This document shows positions 8,483-16,213 of a stretch of 48,295 bases of DNA, in pieces. The position numbers and the translations under genes are program-made. The stretch covers positions 1-48,295 of the forward strand of contig NZ_BAYD01000075.1 in assembly GCF_000685075.1 (NCBI RefSeq), in the 5' to 3' direction. This DNA is from Paraburkholderia oxyphila NBRC 105797. Its GTDB lineage: Bacteria; Pseudomonadota; Gammaproteobacteria; Burkholderiales; Burkholderiaceae. The notes beneath the pieces were generated by a model, which made no database searches, had not been told where the DNA came from, and saw only the letters and a program-made list of their open reading frames with translations. The first letter of the stretch is position 1. Each line of letters begins with the position of its first letter.

Positions 8483-10081
8483 TTGTTCAAGACTTTCATT
8501 CGACGCAGTACCTTGTTGAGCATCGCGGGCTTGGCCGCGCCGCTCGCGTTCGCGACGGCGGCGCACGCGCAGGTGGACGCGCAGCAGCACGACGCGCTCA
8601 CGATCATCAGCCACACCTGCGCGGCGTGCCATACCGCCGAGTCGAAGGATTCGTGGAGCCGCATCAGCCATCAGCGCAAGACGCCCGAGGGCTGGCTCAT
8701 GACGATCGCTCGCATGCAGACCATGCATGGCCTCGTCATCAGCGACGCGGACCGGCAGATCCTCGTGAAATATCTGTCCGACCGCCAGGGCCTCGCGCCC
8801 TCGGAAACGGCCGACGCGCGCTATGCGCTCGAGCAGCGCCTGAATACGCAGGAGACCATCGGCAGCGAGGAATTCAAGCAGATGTGCGCGCGTTGCCACT
8901 CGGCGGCGCGGCCCGTATTGCAGCGGCGCCCGGTCGAGGAGTGGGACAAGCTCGTGAATTTCCACCTCGGGCAATGGCCGTCGATCGAATACTCGGCGAT
9001 GGGCCGCGACCGCGAGTGGCTGCAAGTGGCGCTCAAGGACATCGCGCCGATGCTCGCGAAGCAATACCCGTATGACAGCAAGGACTGGACGGACTGGCAA
9101 AAGAACCGTCCGGCTGCATCGACGTTCGTAGGCAACTGGACCTTCAGCGGCCACATGCCCGGACGCGGCGACGCGTACGGCGTGATGAGCGTGACAGGTG
9201 GCGCGAACGACACGTTCAAGGTGTCGCTCAAGGGCCGCTATGCCGACGGCAGCGCGCTCGACGGCAACGGCTCGGCGATGCTCTACGACGGCTACGAATG
9301 GCGCGCGAGCATCAAGGTGCAGGGCGTTGAAATGCGCCAGGTGCTGGCGGCCACGGATGGCGAGATGAAGGGCCGCATGTTCGACGATGCGCATACGGAG
9401 CGCGGTCTCGACTTCATGGCGGCGAAGGCCGGCACGGCGCGCATTCTCGCCGTGCAGCCCGAGTATATCAAGGCCGGCACGCAAGCCGAGGTGACCGTGG
9501 TGGGCACCAACCTCCAGGGCACGCCGGACTTCGGGCCTGGCGTGGCGGTGACATCGGTGGTCTCGCGCTCGCCCCAGGCGATCCGCGTGCGCGTGAAGGC
9601 CAGCGCCGATAGCGCGGTGGGCCCGCGCGCGGTGAGCGTGGGCGGCGCGCAGCTCGCGGACTTCTCCGTCTATCAGCAGATCAAGGAAGTGAAGGTCGTG
9701 CCTGAATACGCGGTGGCGCGTATCGGCGGCAACGGCGGCTCGGTGCCGAAGGTCGAGGGCCGCTTCGACGCGCAGGCGTGGGGCGTGGACGCGGCGGGCA
9801 AGCCGTTCCGCATCGGCGTGGTGCCGGCGCAATGGTCGGTCGAGCCGTTCAACGACCAGGCGAAGGAAGACCACGACGTGAAGTTCGCGGGCGCGATGCA
9901 GGCCTCGACCGGCATCTTCACGCCCGGCGGCGCAGGCCCGAATCCGGAACGCCGGATGTCCACGAACAACACCGGCAATCTCAACGTGATTGCGACCGTG
10001 ACCGATGGCGGCCAGAGCGTATCGGGCAAGGCGCACATGATCGTCGGGGTGCAGCGCTGGAACAATCCGCCGATTCCCTGA
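8483..10081 (+). CDS. qhpA: QHNDH alpha subunit, diheme
   Basis: This 532-residue precursor of the large subunit of quinohemoprotein amine dehydrogenase (called peaA in Pseudomonas putida) has a Sec signal peptide (two arginines, hydrophobic core, AHA at 27-29). Two c-type heme sites follow: CAACH at 46-50 and CARCH at 135-139. The remainder fits the three beta-sandwich domains of the family, and the mature size of about 503 residues is close to the known subunit. The hemes pass electrons from the quinone cofactor to an external acceptor. The start is TTG, with AAAGGAG at 8469-8475 and seven bases between; no nearby ATG fits. It is the first gene of the sigma54-driven operon, followed after 72 bases by qhpD. 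Confidence 0.96.
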   Translation: MFKTFIRRSTLLSIAGLAAPLAFATAAHAQVDAQQHDALTIISHTCAACHTAESKDSWSRISHQRKTPEGWLMTIARMQTMHGLVISDADRQILVKYLSDRQGLAPSETADARYALEQRLNTQETIGSEEFKQMCARCHSAARPVLQRRPVEEWDKLVNFHLGQWPSIEYSAMGRDREWLQVALKDIAPMLAKQYPYDSKDWTDWQKNRPAASTFVGNWTFSGHMPGRGDAYGVMSVTGGANDTFKVSLKGRYADGSALDGNGSAMLYDGYEWRASIKVQGVEMRQVLAATDGEMKGRMFDDAHTERGLDFMAAKAGTARILAVQPEYIKAGTQAEVTVVGTNLQGTPDFGPGVAVTSVVSRSPQAIRVRVKASADSAVGPRAVSVGGAQLADFSVYQQIKEVKVVPEYAVARIGGNGGSVPKVEGRFDAQAWGVDAAGKPFRIGVVPAQWSVEPFNDQAKEDHDVKFAGAMQASTGIFTPGGAGPNPERRMSTNNTGNLNVIATVTDGGQSVSGKAHMIVGVQRWNNPPIP

Positions 10082-10153
10082 TGCATGACGCTCGCGAGAA
10101 TCAAGGCTATTTAAAGGCCGAAGCCGGTCTGGATCGAATGCAAGGAGAGTGAG

Positions 10154-11602
10154 ATGAGCGCCATGTTGAACGTGGTGGAGCGCAATGTGCACGAGGTGCA
10201 GGTGGACCACGAGCGCCTGATGTTCCATATCCCGAGCAGCTCGCTGTTCGCCGCCGACAAGGTGACGGCGGACATCATCGACGCGCTGCGCGAGAGCAGT
10301 TGCACGGCGGAAGAATTGTTCGCGCGGCTCGCGGGCAAGTCCGCGGCGCACGATGTGAACAAGGCGAACGAGGTGAGCGAGACGCTGCGCGAGTTGCTCG
10401 CGCTCGAAGTGGTGAGCGACGGCTCGCCGCTCTCGCCCGATATTGCCGTGAAGCGCGTGGAGCGCACGGCGATCAACACCGTCGTGCTCAACGTGAATAC
10501 GGGCTGCAATCTGAGCTGTACGTACTGCTACAAGGAGGATCTCGATACGCCGTCAGCGGGGCGCCGCATGGACATGGAGACGGCGAAGGCGTCCGTGGAG
10601 ATGCTGCTCAAGGAATCGCCCGACGAATCGCGCTATACCGTGGTGTTCTTCGGCGGCGAACCGCTCAGCAACCGCAAGCTGATCGAGTGCATGGTCGAGT
10701 ATTGCGAGCTGCGCTTCGGCGCGCTCGGCAAGCAGGTCGACTTCGTGATGACGACCAATGCCACGCTGCTGACCGAGGAGATCGTCGACTGGCTCGACGC
10801 GCATCGCTTCGGCCTTTCGGTGAGCATGGACGGGCCGCGCTCGATTCACGATCTCAACCGGCGCACCGTGGGCGGCGCGGGTACGTATGACGTGGTCCGC
10901 CGCAAGGTGGAGATGCTGCTCAAGCGCTATCGCAGCCGGCCCGTGGGCGCGCGCGTGACGCTCACGAGCGGCGTGACCGATATCGCGGGCATCTGGGATC
11001 ACCTCATCAACGAATTGGGTTTTGCGGAGGTGGGCTTCGCGCCCGTGACGTCGGGCCAGCTCGACACCTTCAATATGCAGCCTGAAGAGCTCACGCGCGT
11101 GTTCGAGAACATGAAGGCGCTGGGCCGCCGCTATCTGCACGCGGCGCTGGAGAATCGCAACATTGGATTTTCTAACCTGCACCAGCTCATCACCGATATC
11201 CACGAAGGGCACAAGAAGTCGCTGCCTTGCGGCGCGGGCCTGAAGATGCTCGCCGTCGATCACAAGGGCGATCTGAACCTGTGCCACCGCTTCACGGGAT
11301 CGACGCTGCCCACCTTCGGCAACGTGCACGAGGGCGTGGACACGGAGCGGCTCACGGACTTTCTCTCCGAGCGGCTCGACCGCAGCGGCACGGGCTGCGA
11401 GAGCTGCCGCATCCGCAACCTGTGCTCGGGCGGCTGCTATCACGAGAGCTACGCGCGCTACGGCGACCCGCAGCACCCCACTTACCACTACTGCGAGCTG
11501 ATGCGCGACTGGGTCGATTTCGGCATCGAAATCTATGCCCGCATCATGGCGGCCAACCCGGCGTTCATCGACAACCACATCACTCCGCGCAAGGCACACT
11601 GA
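10154..11602 (+). CDS. qhpD: Radical SAM/SPASM thioether-forming enzyme QhpD
   Basis: This 482-residue radical SAM protein has the CxxxCxxC cluster at Cys118, Cys122 and Cys125 (CNLSCTYCY), preceded by an N-terminal leader-recognition region resembling a PqqD-like fold. A GGEP motif lies near residue 175. The C-terminal SPASM region carries further cysteines near 359, 415-430 and 446 for extra Fe-S clusters. QhpD forms the three Cys-to-Asp/Glu thioether bridges inside the gamma subunit in the cytoplasm. The gene has a clear AAGGAG and ends one base before the qhpC start, so enzyme and substrate are made together. The gene order A-D-C-B is that of the characterised qhp clusters. Confidence 0.96.
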   Translation: MSAMLNVVERNVHEVQVDHERLMFHIPSSSLFAADKVTADIIDALRESSCTAEELFARLAGKSAAHDVNKANEVSETLRELLALEVVSDGSPLSPDIAVKRVERTAINTVVLNVNTGCNLSCTYCYKEDLDTPSAGRRMDMETAKASVEMLLKESPDESRYTVVFFGGEPLSNRKLIECMVEYCELRFGALGKQVDFVMTTNATLLTEEIVDWLDAHRFGLSVSMDGPRSIHDLNRRTVGGAGTYDVVRRKVEMLLKRYRSRPVGARVTLTSGVTDIAGIWDHLINELGFAEVGFAPVTSGQLDTFNMQPEELTRVFENMKALGRRYLHAALENRNIGFSNLHQLITDIHEGHKKSLPCGAGLKMLAVDHKGDLNLCHRFTGSTLPTFGNVHEGVDTERLTDFLSERLDRSGTGCESCRIRNLCSGGCYHESYARYGDPQHPTYHYCELMRDWVDFGIEIYARIMAANPAFIDNHITPRKAH

Positions 11603-11603
11603 C

Positions 11604-11927
11604 ATGAAACATTTGAAGCCGCTCAACAACAAGGCGAAGCAGCTCGAGCAGGCTGCGGCTGAAGACCGCCTGGAGGAAGTCGTCGCGATGACGTCGGTGG
11701 CGGGCTGCACGGCCACCACCGACCCCGGCTGGGAAGTGGACGTGTTCGGCGGCGTGGCCTCGCTGTGCCAGCCGATGGAAGCCGACCTCTACGGCTGCTC
11801 CGACCCGTGCTGGTGGCCCGCGCAGGTGCCGGACATGATGAGCACGTACCAGGACTGGAACAAGACGGCCGCGGATTCGGGCAAGGACTGGCGCCATCTC
11901 GGCAGCGTCTTCCCGAAGGATAACTAA
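11604..11927 (+). CDS. qhpC: QHNDH gamma subunit, quinone-bearing RiPP-like precursor
   Basis: This 107-residue precursor carries the catalytic cofactor. If the leader is 28 residues, as in characterised systems, the mature 79-residue protein starts at Met29. All modified positions are then present: Cys35-Glu44, Cys55-Asp61 and Cys69-Asp77 for the three thioether bridges, and Cys65-Trp71 for cysteine tryptophylquinone. These equal mature positions 7-16, 27-33, 41-49 and 37-43 of the Pseudomonas subunit. The leader is rich in Lys, Gln and Glu and lacks a Sec or Tat signal, consistent with export by QhpF. The ATG at 11604 follows the qhpD stop by one base; a longer in-frame reading from inside qhpD is not supported. 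Confidence 0.97.
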   Translation: MKHLKPLNNKAKQLEQAAAEDRLEEVVAMTSVAGCTATTDPGWEVDVFGGVASLCQPMEADLYGCSDPCWWPAQVPDMMSTYQDWNKTAADSGKDWRHLGSVFPKDN

Positions 11928-11956
11928 ATTATACGGATCGACTAAAAGGACATGTC

Positions 11957-13087
11957 ATGGCATTGAGGAAGCACACGTACCGGGCCGCGCTCGCCGCCGT
12001 GCTGGGCGCCTTCACGACGCTCTCCACGCTTGCGGCGGCGGCGCCGGACACGCCGCTCGAAAGCGGCCACGAGTATCTCGCGGTCACGAACTATCCGAAC
12101 AACCTGAGCGTGATCGACACGGCAACCGAAACGGTCTACAAGACCTGCTCGCTGCCTGACGCGTACGGGCCGGGCACGATGCAGATCAGCCCGGACAAGA
12201 AGCGCGCCTATGTGCTCAACAATCACTACGGCGACCTCTACGGCATCGATCTGGACTCGTGCAAGACGGTGTTCCATGCGGCGCTCTCGCAGTCGTGGGA
12301 CGAGCGCGCGCGGGCGATGTTCTCGATCGCGCTGAGCCCGGACGGCAAGGAGATCTACAGCGTCGTCAATCCGACGAAGATGAACCGCGACAGCTACGAA
12401 GTGCAGGCGCCGCGCCTCGAGGTGTGGTCGACCGATGGCGGGCTCGAGGCGAAGCCGGTGCGCACGTTCCCGGCGCCGCGCCAGACCACCATGATGCAGG
12501 CCGCCGACGACGGTTCGCTCTTCATCATCGGCCCGGCGGTCTACCGCATGAACGTCCACACCGGCAAAGTCGACGTGGCCGCGCCGCTGCGCGACTGGAA
12601 ACGCCCGCTGCATGGCGAGCCCGACGTGCTCTACGTGTGGCCCCAGCAGCGCCCGCAGCACACGTTCAATCTGCTCTATACGGCCGACCGCTTCCCGGAT
12701 GAAAAGAAGGACCCGGACAAGGCGCAGACGATGTACGGGTACATCGACATCGACCTCGCCACGGGCAAGACGACGCTCAAGGACTTTGCGCCGTTCACGG
12801 AGATCTATTTTTCGGGAGGCATCTCGCCGAAGGACCCCAATATCATGTACGGGGTGCTCAACCGGCTCGCGAAGTACGATGTCAAGGACGAAAAGCTGCT
12901 CAAGAGCGTGCCGCTCGATCATTCGTACTACTGCCTGACGATCGATAAAGCGGGCAAGAAGATCTATCTGGCGGGCACGTTCAATACCGTTGCCGTGTAC
13001 GACGCGGATACGCTCGAGAAGCTCAAGGACATTCCCGTGCCCGGCGGCGACATGGCGATCACGACGGCGCAGATTTTCACGCGCTGA
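11957..13087 (+). CDS. qhpB: QHNDH beta subunit, seven-bladed propeller
   Basis: This 376-residue precursor has a Sec signal peptide (positive N-terminus, Ala-rich core, cleavage near residue 28 at AAA-AP). YVTN-type beta-propeller repeats follow (for example AVTNYPNNLSVIDTATETV and LSPDGKEIYSVV). In the known enzyme the beta propeller packs over the gamma subunit and helps form the active site. An AAAAGGA lies six bases before the ATG. The gene is 29 bases after qhpC, is last in the operon, and is followed by a strong hairpin at 13145. Confidence 0.96.
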   Translation: MALRKHTYRAALAAVLGAFTTLSTLAAAAPDTPLESGHEYLAVTNYPNNLSVIDTATETVYKTCSLPDAYGPGTMQISPDKKRAYVLNNHYGDLYGIDLDSCKTVFHAALSQSWDERARAMFSIALSPDGKEIYSVVNPTKMNRDSYEVQAPRLEVWSTDGGLEAKPVRTFPAPRQTTMMQAADDGSLFIIGPAVYRMNVHTGKVDVAAPLRDWKRPLHGEPDVLYVWPQQRPQHTFNLLYTADRFPDEKKDPDKAQTMYGYIDIDLATGKTTLKDFAPFTEIYFSGGISPKDPNIMYGVLNRLAKYDVKDEKLLKSVPLDHSYYCLTIDKAGKKIYLAGTFNTVAVYDADTLEKLKDIPVPGGDMAITTAQIFTR

Positions 13088-13144
13088 TTTCCGCACGGAG
13101 AGCGGTGTAGAGGGTGCGGGTGCGAAGCCTGCGCCGCAGAAAAG

Positions 13145-13172
13145 ATGAGGGCCGCCGAGCGGCGGCCCTCAT
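13145..13172. terminator. Hairpin between convergent transcripts
   Basis: ATGAGGGCCGCC, loop GAGC and GGCGGCCCTCAT form a perfect 12-bp stem. It lies between the qhpB stop and the stop of the minus-strand gene at 13191. A short T-run (CTTTTC) follows it on the minus strand only, so it best fits a terminator for the leftward gene, though it may stop both. Confidence 0.7.
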
Positions 13173-13190
13173 GACGGCGAGGCGGCCGGC

Positions 13191-13469
13191 TTAGCGGTGG
13201 GTCGTGCCACCCGTTTCGTCGGCGCTTTCAAGCGCCTTGCGCTCGCGCCGCTCCTCGTTGCCGCGACGCGCGCGCATGCGCTGGCGCGAGAGGACATGGA
13301 TGACCTCGCCAGTGCTGGCATTCTCGGGAATTTCGTTGCGGATCACGTTGGCCACCATCGGCAGCCCCTGGCGCTGGCGCCGCAGCGCACGCGCAATCGC
13401 GCCACGGCAGGCCGGCCCGTGGCAATCCCATTCGTCGCGTGTCTTTCCGCAGTAACGGCATTCTTCCAT
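13191..13469 (-). CDS. Small Cys-containing protein of unknown function
   Basis: This predicted 92-residue basic protein opens with MEECRYCGKTRDEWDCHGPAC. The four cysteines at its N-terminus (two CxxC-like pairs with a His) could bind zinc. The rest is Arg/Glu-rich and probably helical and soluble. The start at 13469 was chosen because the cysteine motif begins there and the upstream extension has no recognisable character; the ribosome site is weak. It converges on the qhp operon across a shared hairpin. I do not recognise a function. Confidence 0.6.
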   Translation of the reverse strand: MEECRYCGKTRDEWDCHGPACRGAIARALRRQRQGLPMVANVIRNEIPENASTGEVIHVLSRQRMRARRGNEERRERKALESADETGGTTHR

Positions 13470-13651
13470 AGGCTGCAGTGTAACCGCATTCGCCTGGCGT
13501 TTTCGGGGCACGATCCCGTGCACATGCACAGTGTCGGCGCAAGCAAACCGCAAGTAACGTGCGCGCGCGGACATTGGCGCACGAACGGCGTGTTCGCGCC
13601 AGCCGCATGGCAGTATCATCGGCTGCGGGGTTCGCGAGGCGGGAGCGGCAC

Positions 13652-14290
13652 ATGACAGCGGCGGCAGCGACGGCAGCGGCAATCGACGTGGTCCTCTTCG
13701 ACATGGAGGGCGTGCTTTCCCATTACGACCGCGAGGCGCGCGCCGCGCGGCTCGCGGCGCTGACCGGCACGACGCCCGAGGCCGTGCGCGAGGCGATCTG
13801 GGGCTCGGGGCTCGAAGCGCGCGCCGACGCGGGCGAGCTGGCCCCCGAGGTCTATCTGCGCGCGCTCGGCGAACTGCTCGGCTGCGCCATGGACCGCGAG
13901 ACCTGGCTGACGGCGCGGCACGCCTCCATCACGCCCAACGACGCGGCCATCGCACTGGCCGGGCGCACGGCGCGGCGCTGCCGGATTGCCGTGCTGACCA
14001 ACAACTGCCGCCTCGTCACCGACCACCTCGACTATCTGAATCCGCCGGTAGCGGAGCTGTTCGGCGAGCGTGTCTATGCGTCGGCATCGTTTGGGGCGGT
14101 GAAGCCCGCGGCACAGGCCTATCTCGGCTGTCTCGCGCAACTGGGCGTCGCACCGCGCGCAACGCTCTTCATCGACGATGGCGAGGCGAACGTGCAAGGC
14201 GCGCTCGACGCCGGCCTGCACGCCTGCCGCTTCGTCGATGTCGAAACGCTTGCGCAAGACCTGCAGCGTTTTGGCGTGATCGACGGCTGA
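13652..14290 (+). CDS. HAD-superfamily hydrolase with a DxE motif
   Basis: This 212-residue haloacid dehalogenase-like protein has motif I LFDMEGVLS, motif II VLTNN, motif III lysine in GAVKP and motif IV FIDDGEAN. The nucleophile Asp is present. The second Asp of the usual DxD, which acts as acid/base in phosphatases, is replaced by Glu (DME). The cap is the small helical type of the YihX-like or epoxide-hydrolase-N group. The ATG at 13652 follows GGGAG at a usable distance, and longer in-frame readings lack family similarity. The substrate is unknown. Confidence 0.85.
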   Translation: MTAAAATAAAIDVVLFDMEGVLSHYDREARAARLAALTGTTPEAVREAIWGSGLEARADAGELAPEVYLRALGELLGCAMDRETWLTARHASITPNDAAIALAGRTARRCRIAVLTNNCRLVTDHLDYLNPPVAELFGERVYASASFGAVKPAAQAYLGCLAQLGVAPRATLFIDDGEANVQGALDAGLHACRFVDVETLAQDLQRFGVIDG

Positions 14291-14389
14291 ATCCATGAAG
14301 GCGCACGAAGCCGCGTGGCGGCCACCCAGCAAGAGCGCGCGGCGCGTGGCGATTATGATGGGCGCGGTCTGTTCGAGAGTGAGTCTGCG

Positions 14390-15121
14390 ATGAAAGTGTG
14401 CCGGGAAGTGTATGTGTTCGCCGCGATATGCGTGGGCATGGGGCTTGGCTTGGGAGCCCCGGTGGCGTTCGCGCAGGCGGGCGCGAATGCGGTGCCGAAT
14501 TCAGTGCCGAATTCAGTGTCGAACGCGCCCGCGACGGTACCCGTGCAGGCGCCGGTGGTCTATGTGAGCGATTTCGAACTCGACGCGGCCAACGTCACGA
14601 CCGACCAGAATCCGGTGGACAACGCGCGGCGCTTCGCGGGTGGCCTGCTGCCCAGGCCGTTCGCGCATCGCGACGACCCGCAGGCGCGCGCCCGCAAGAT
14701 CGTCGACCAGATGGCGGAGACGCTGGTCGCGGACCTGCGCAAGGCGGGCTTCGATGCGCGGCGCCTGCCGGCCGGCGCCGCGCCGCCCACCCAGGGCTGG
14801 CTCGTGCGTGGCGTATTCCTCGACGTCGATGAAGGCAATCGTCTGCGGCGCTCGATCGTGGGCTTCGGCGCGGGCGCGAGCGAGATCGACCTGGCCGTTG
14901 CCGTCGACGATCTCTCGAAGCAGGCGCCCGCGCCGATGTATCAGGAGATCGAGACGCACTCGAGCCAGAGCAAGCCGGGGGCCGCCGCCGCCATCGCGCT
15001 CAATCCCTACGTGGCCGCCGCCAAGTTCGTGGTCGCACGCGGCGAGCAACGCATGAGCGTCGAGCGTGCGGCTGGCGAGGTCTCGAACGCCGTGGTGGCG
15101 CGTGTGAAGGCCGCCCATTGA
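14390..15121 (+). CDS. DUF4410-type exported protein
   Basis: This 243-residue protein has a signal peptide (MKVCREVYVF, hydrophobic core, cleavage near AFAQA). A short linker with imperfect repeats of Val-Pro-Asn-Ser follows, encoded by a 12-base unit repeated at 14492-14515. The body (YVSDFELD..., DLRKAGFDARRL, GWLVRGVFLDVDEGNRLRR, VGFGAGASE) matches what I recall of the DUF4410 family, periplasmic or lipid-anchored proteins of unknown role. There is no lipobox cysteine at the cleavage site. The start is the ATG just before the signal peptide. It follows the HAD gene by about 100 bases. Confidence 0.75.
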   Translation: MKVCREVYVFAAICVGMGLGLGAPVAFAQAGANAVPNSVPNSVSNAPATVPVQAPVVYVSDFELDAANVTTDQNPVDNARRFAGGLLPRPFAHRDDPQARARKIVDQMAETLVADLRKAGFDARRLPAGAAPPTQGWLVRGVFLDVDEGNRLRRSIVGFGAGASEIDLAVAVDDLSKQAPAPMYQEIETHSSQSKPGAAAAIALNPYVAAAKFVVARGEQRMSVERAAGEVSNAVVARVKAAH

Positions 15122-15218
15122 GATGGGCGCCGGGGTGGCTGCCGCAATACCCGTCTAGTATTCATCGGCCGCGGCGCGCGAGATGCGCTGAGCGCCCTCG
15201 ATACACCGTGCGCGCGTA

Positions 15219-15923
15219 TCAGCCGCGCGCCGGAATCTCCAGCCCGCGCTTGACGGCCGGACGCGCGAGGAAGGCGTCGAGCGCGCGCGCGACGTGACGG
15301 AAGTCGTTGAAGCCGACCAGATCGGCCGCCTCGTAGAAGCCGATGAGGTTGCGCACCCACGGGAACGTGGCGATGTCGGCAATCGTGTAGTGCTCGCCCA
15401 TGATCCACTTGCGGCCCGCGAGCTGCTGGTCGAGCACGTTGAGCAGGCGCCGCGACTCGGCCACATAGCGCTCGCGCGGGCGCTTGTCCTCGTAGTCCTT
15501 GCCGGCGAACTTGTTGAAGAAGCCCACCTGGCCGAACATCGGCCCGATGCCGCCCATCTGGAACATCAGCCACTGGATCGTCTCATAGCGCTCGCGGCCT
15601 TCGCGCGCGAGGAGCTGGCCGCTCTTGTCGCCGAGGTAGATCAGGATCGCGCCCGATTCGAAGAGCGGGAGCGGTGCGCCATCGGGTCCGTTGGGATCGA
15701 TGATCGCGGGAATCTTGTTGTTGGGATTGAGCGAGAGGAATTCCGGCGACATCTGGTCGTTGGTGTCGAAGCGGACCAGATGCGGCTCGTAGGGCAGGCC
15801 CGTTTCTTCGAGCATGATCGACACCTTGACGCCGTTGGGCGTGGGCAGCGAATAGAGCTGGATGCGCTCGGGATGTTGCGCGGGCCATTTGCCGGAAATG
15901 GGGAAGGCGGAGAGATCGTTCAT
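15219..15923 (-). CDS. YghU/YfcG-like glutathione S-transferase
   Basis: This 234-residue glutathione transferase is of the nu-class disulfide-bond oxidoreductase type. The signature LYSLPTPNGVKVSIMLEE carries the Thr/Asn pair used by this class, followed by LNPNNKIPAIID and LFESGAILIYL of the glutathione site. The helical C-terminal domain includes YTIADIATFPWV. Members reduce disulfides or peroxides with glutathione in the cytoplasm. It stands alone on the minus strand, with 290 bases of non-coding DNA upstream. Confidence 0.9.
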   Translation of the reverse strand: MNDLSAFPISGKWPAQHPERIQLYSLPTPNGVKVSIMLEETGLPYEPHLVRFDTNDQMSPEFLSLNPNNKIPAIIDPNGPDGAPLPLFESGAILIYLGDKSGQLLAREGRERYETIQWLMFQMGGIGPMFGQVGFFNKFAGKDYEDKRPRERYVAESRRLLNVLDQQLAGRKWIMGEHYTIADIATFPWVRNLIGFYEAADLVGFNDFRHVARALDAFLARPAVKRGLEIPARG

Positions 15924-16213
15924 GCGAAGTCCTGTAACGGGGTGCGGATCGTGCCCGGCGTGCAGGCACGGCAGGGCATGGCAAACGGCATGCCCGCCAT
16001 GCGGGCCACGCCGCGAGGGCGGCGCTCAGGCGGAACAGTTTAGTGGAAATGCGGCCGGCGCGCCGCGAATGCCTCGGCCGTGCCAGGCGTCGCTATCGAT
16101 GATCAGCGGGTGAGCAGCGGGTGACTAGCATGAATTTGCCAGGGATAGCGAAGTAAAAGTCCACGATATGGCCGCAACACGGATGAAAAGATCGCGCGCG
16201 TGCCGACGTCTCT

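Noticed and set aside
14492..14524. Short direct repeats near the start of the DUF4410 gene.
   Set aside because: Only two full 12-base copies and one partial copy; they encode a flexible linker and do not suggest a mobile or regulatory element.
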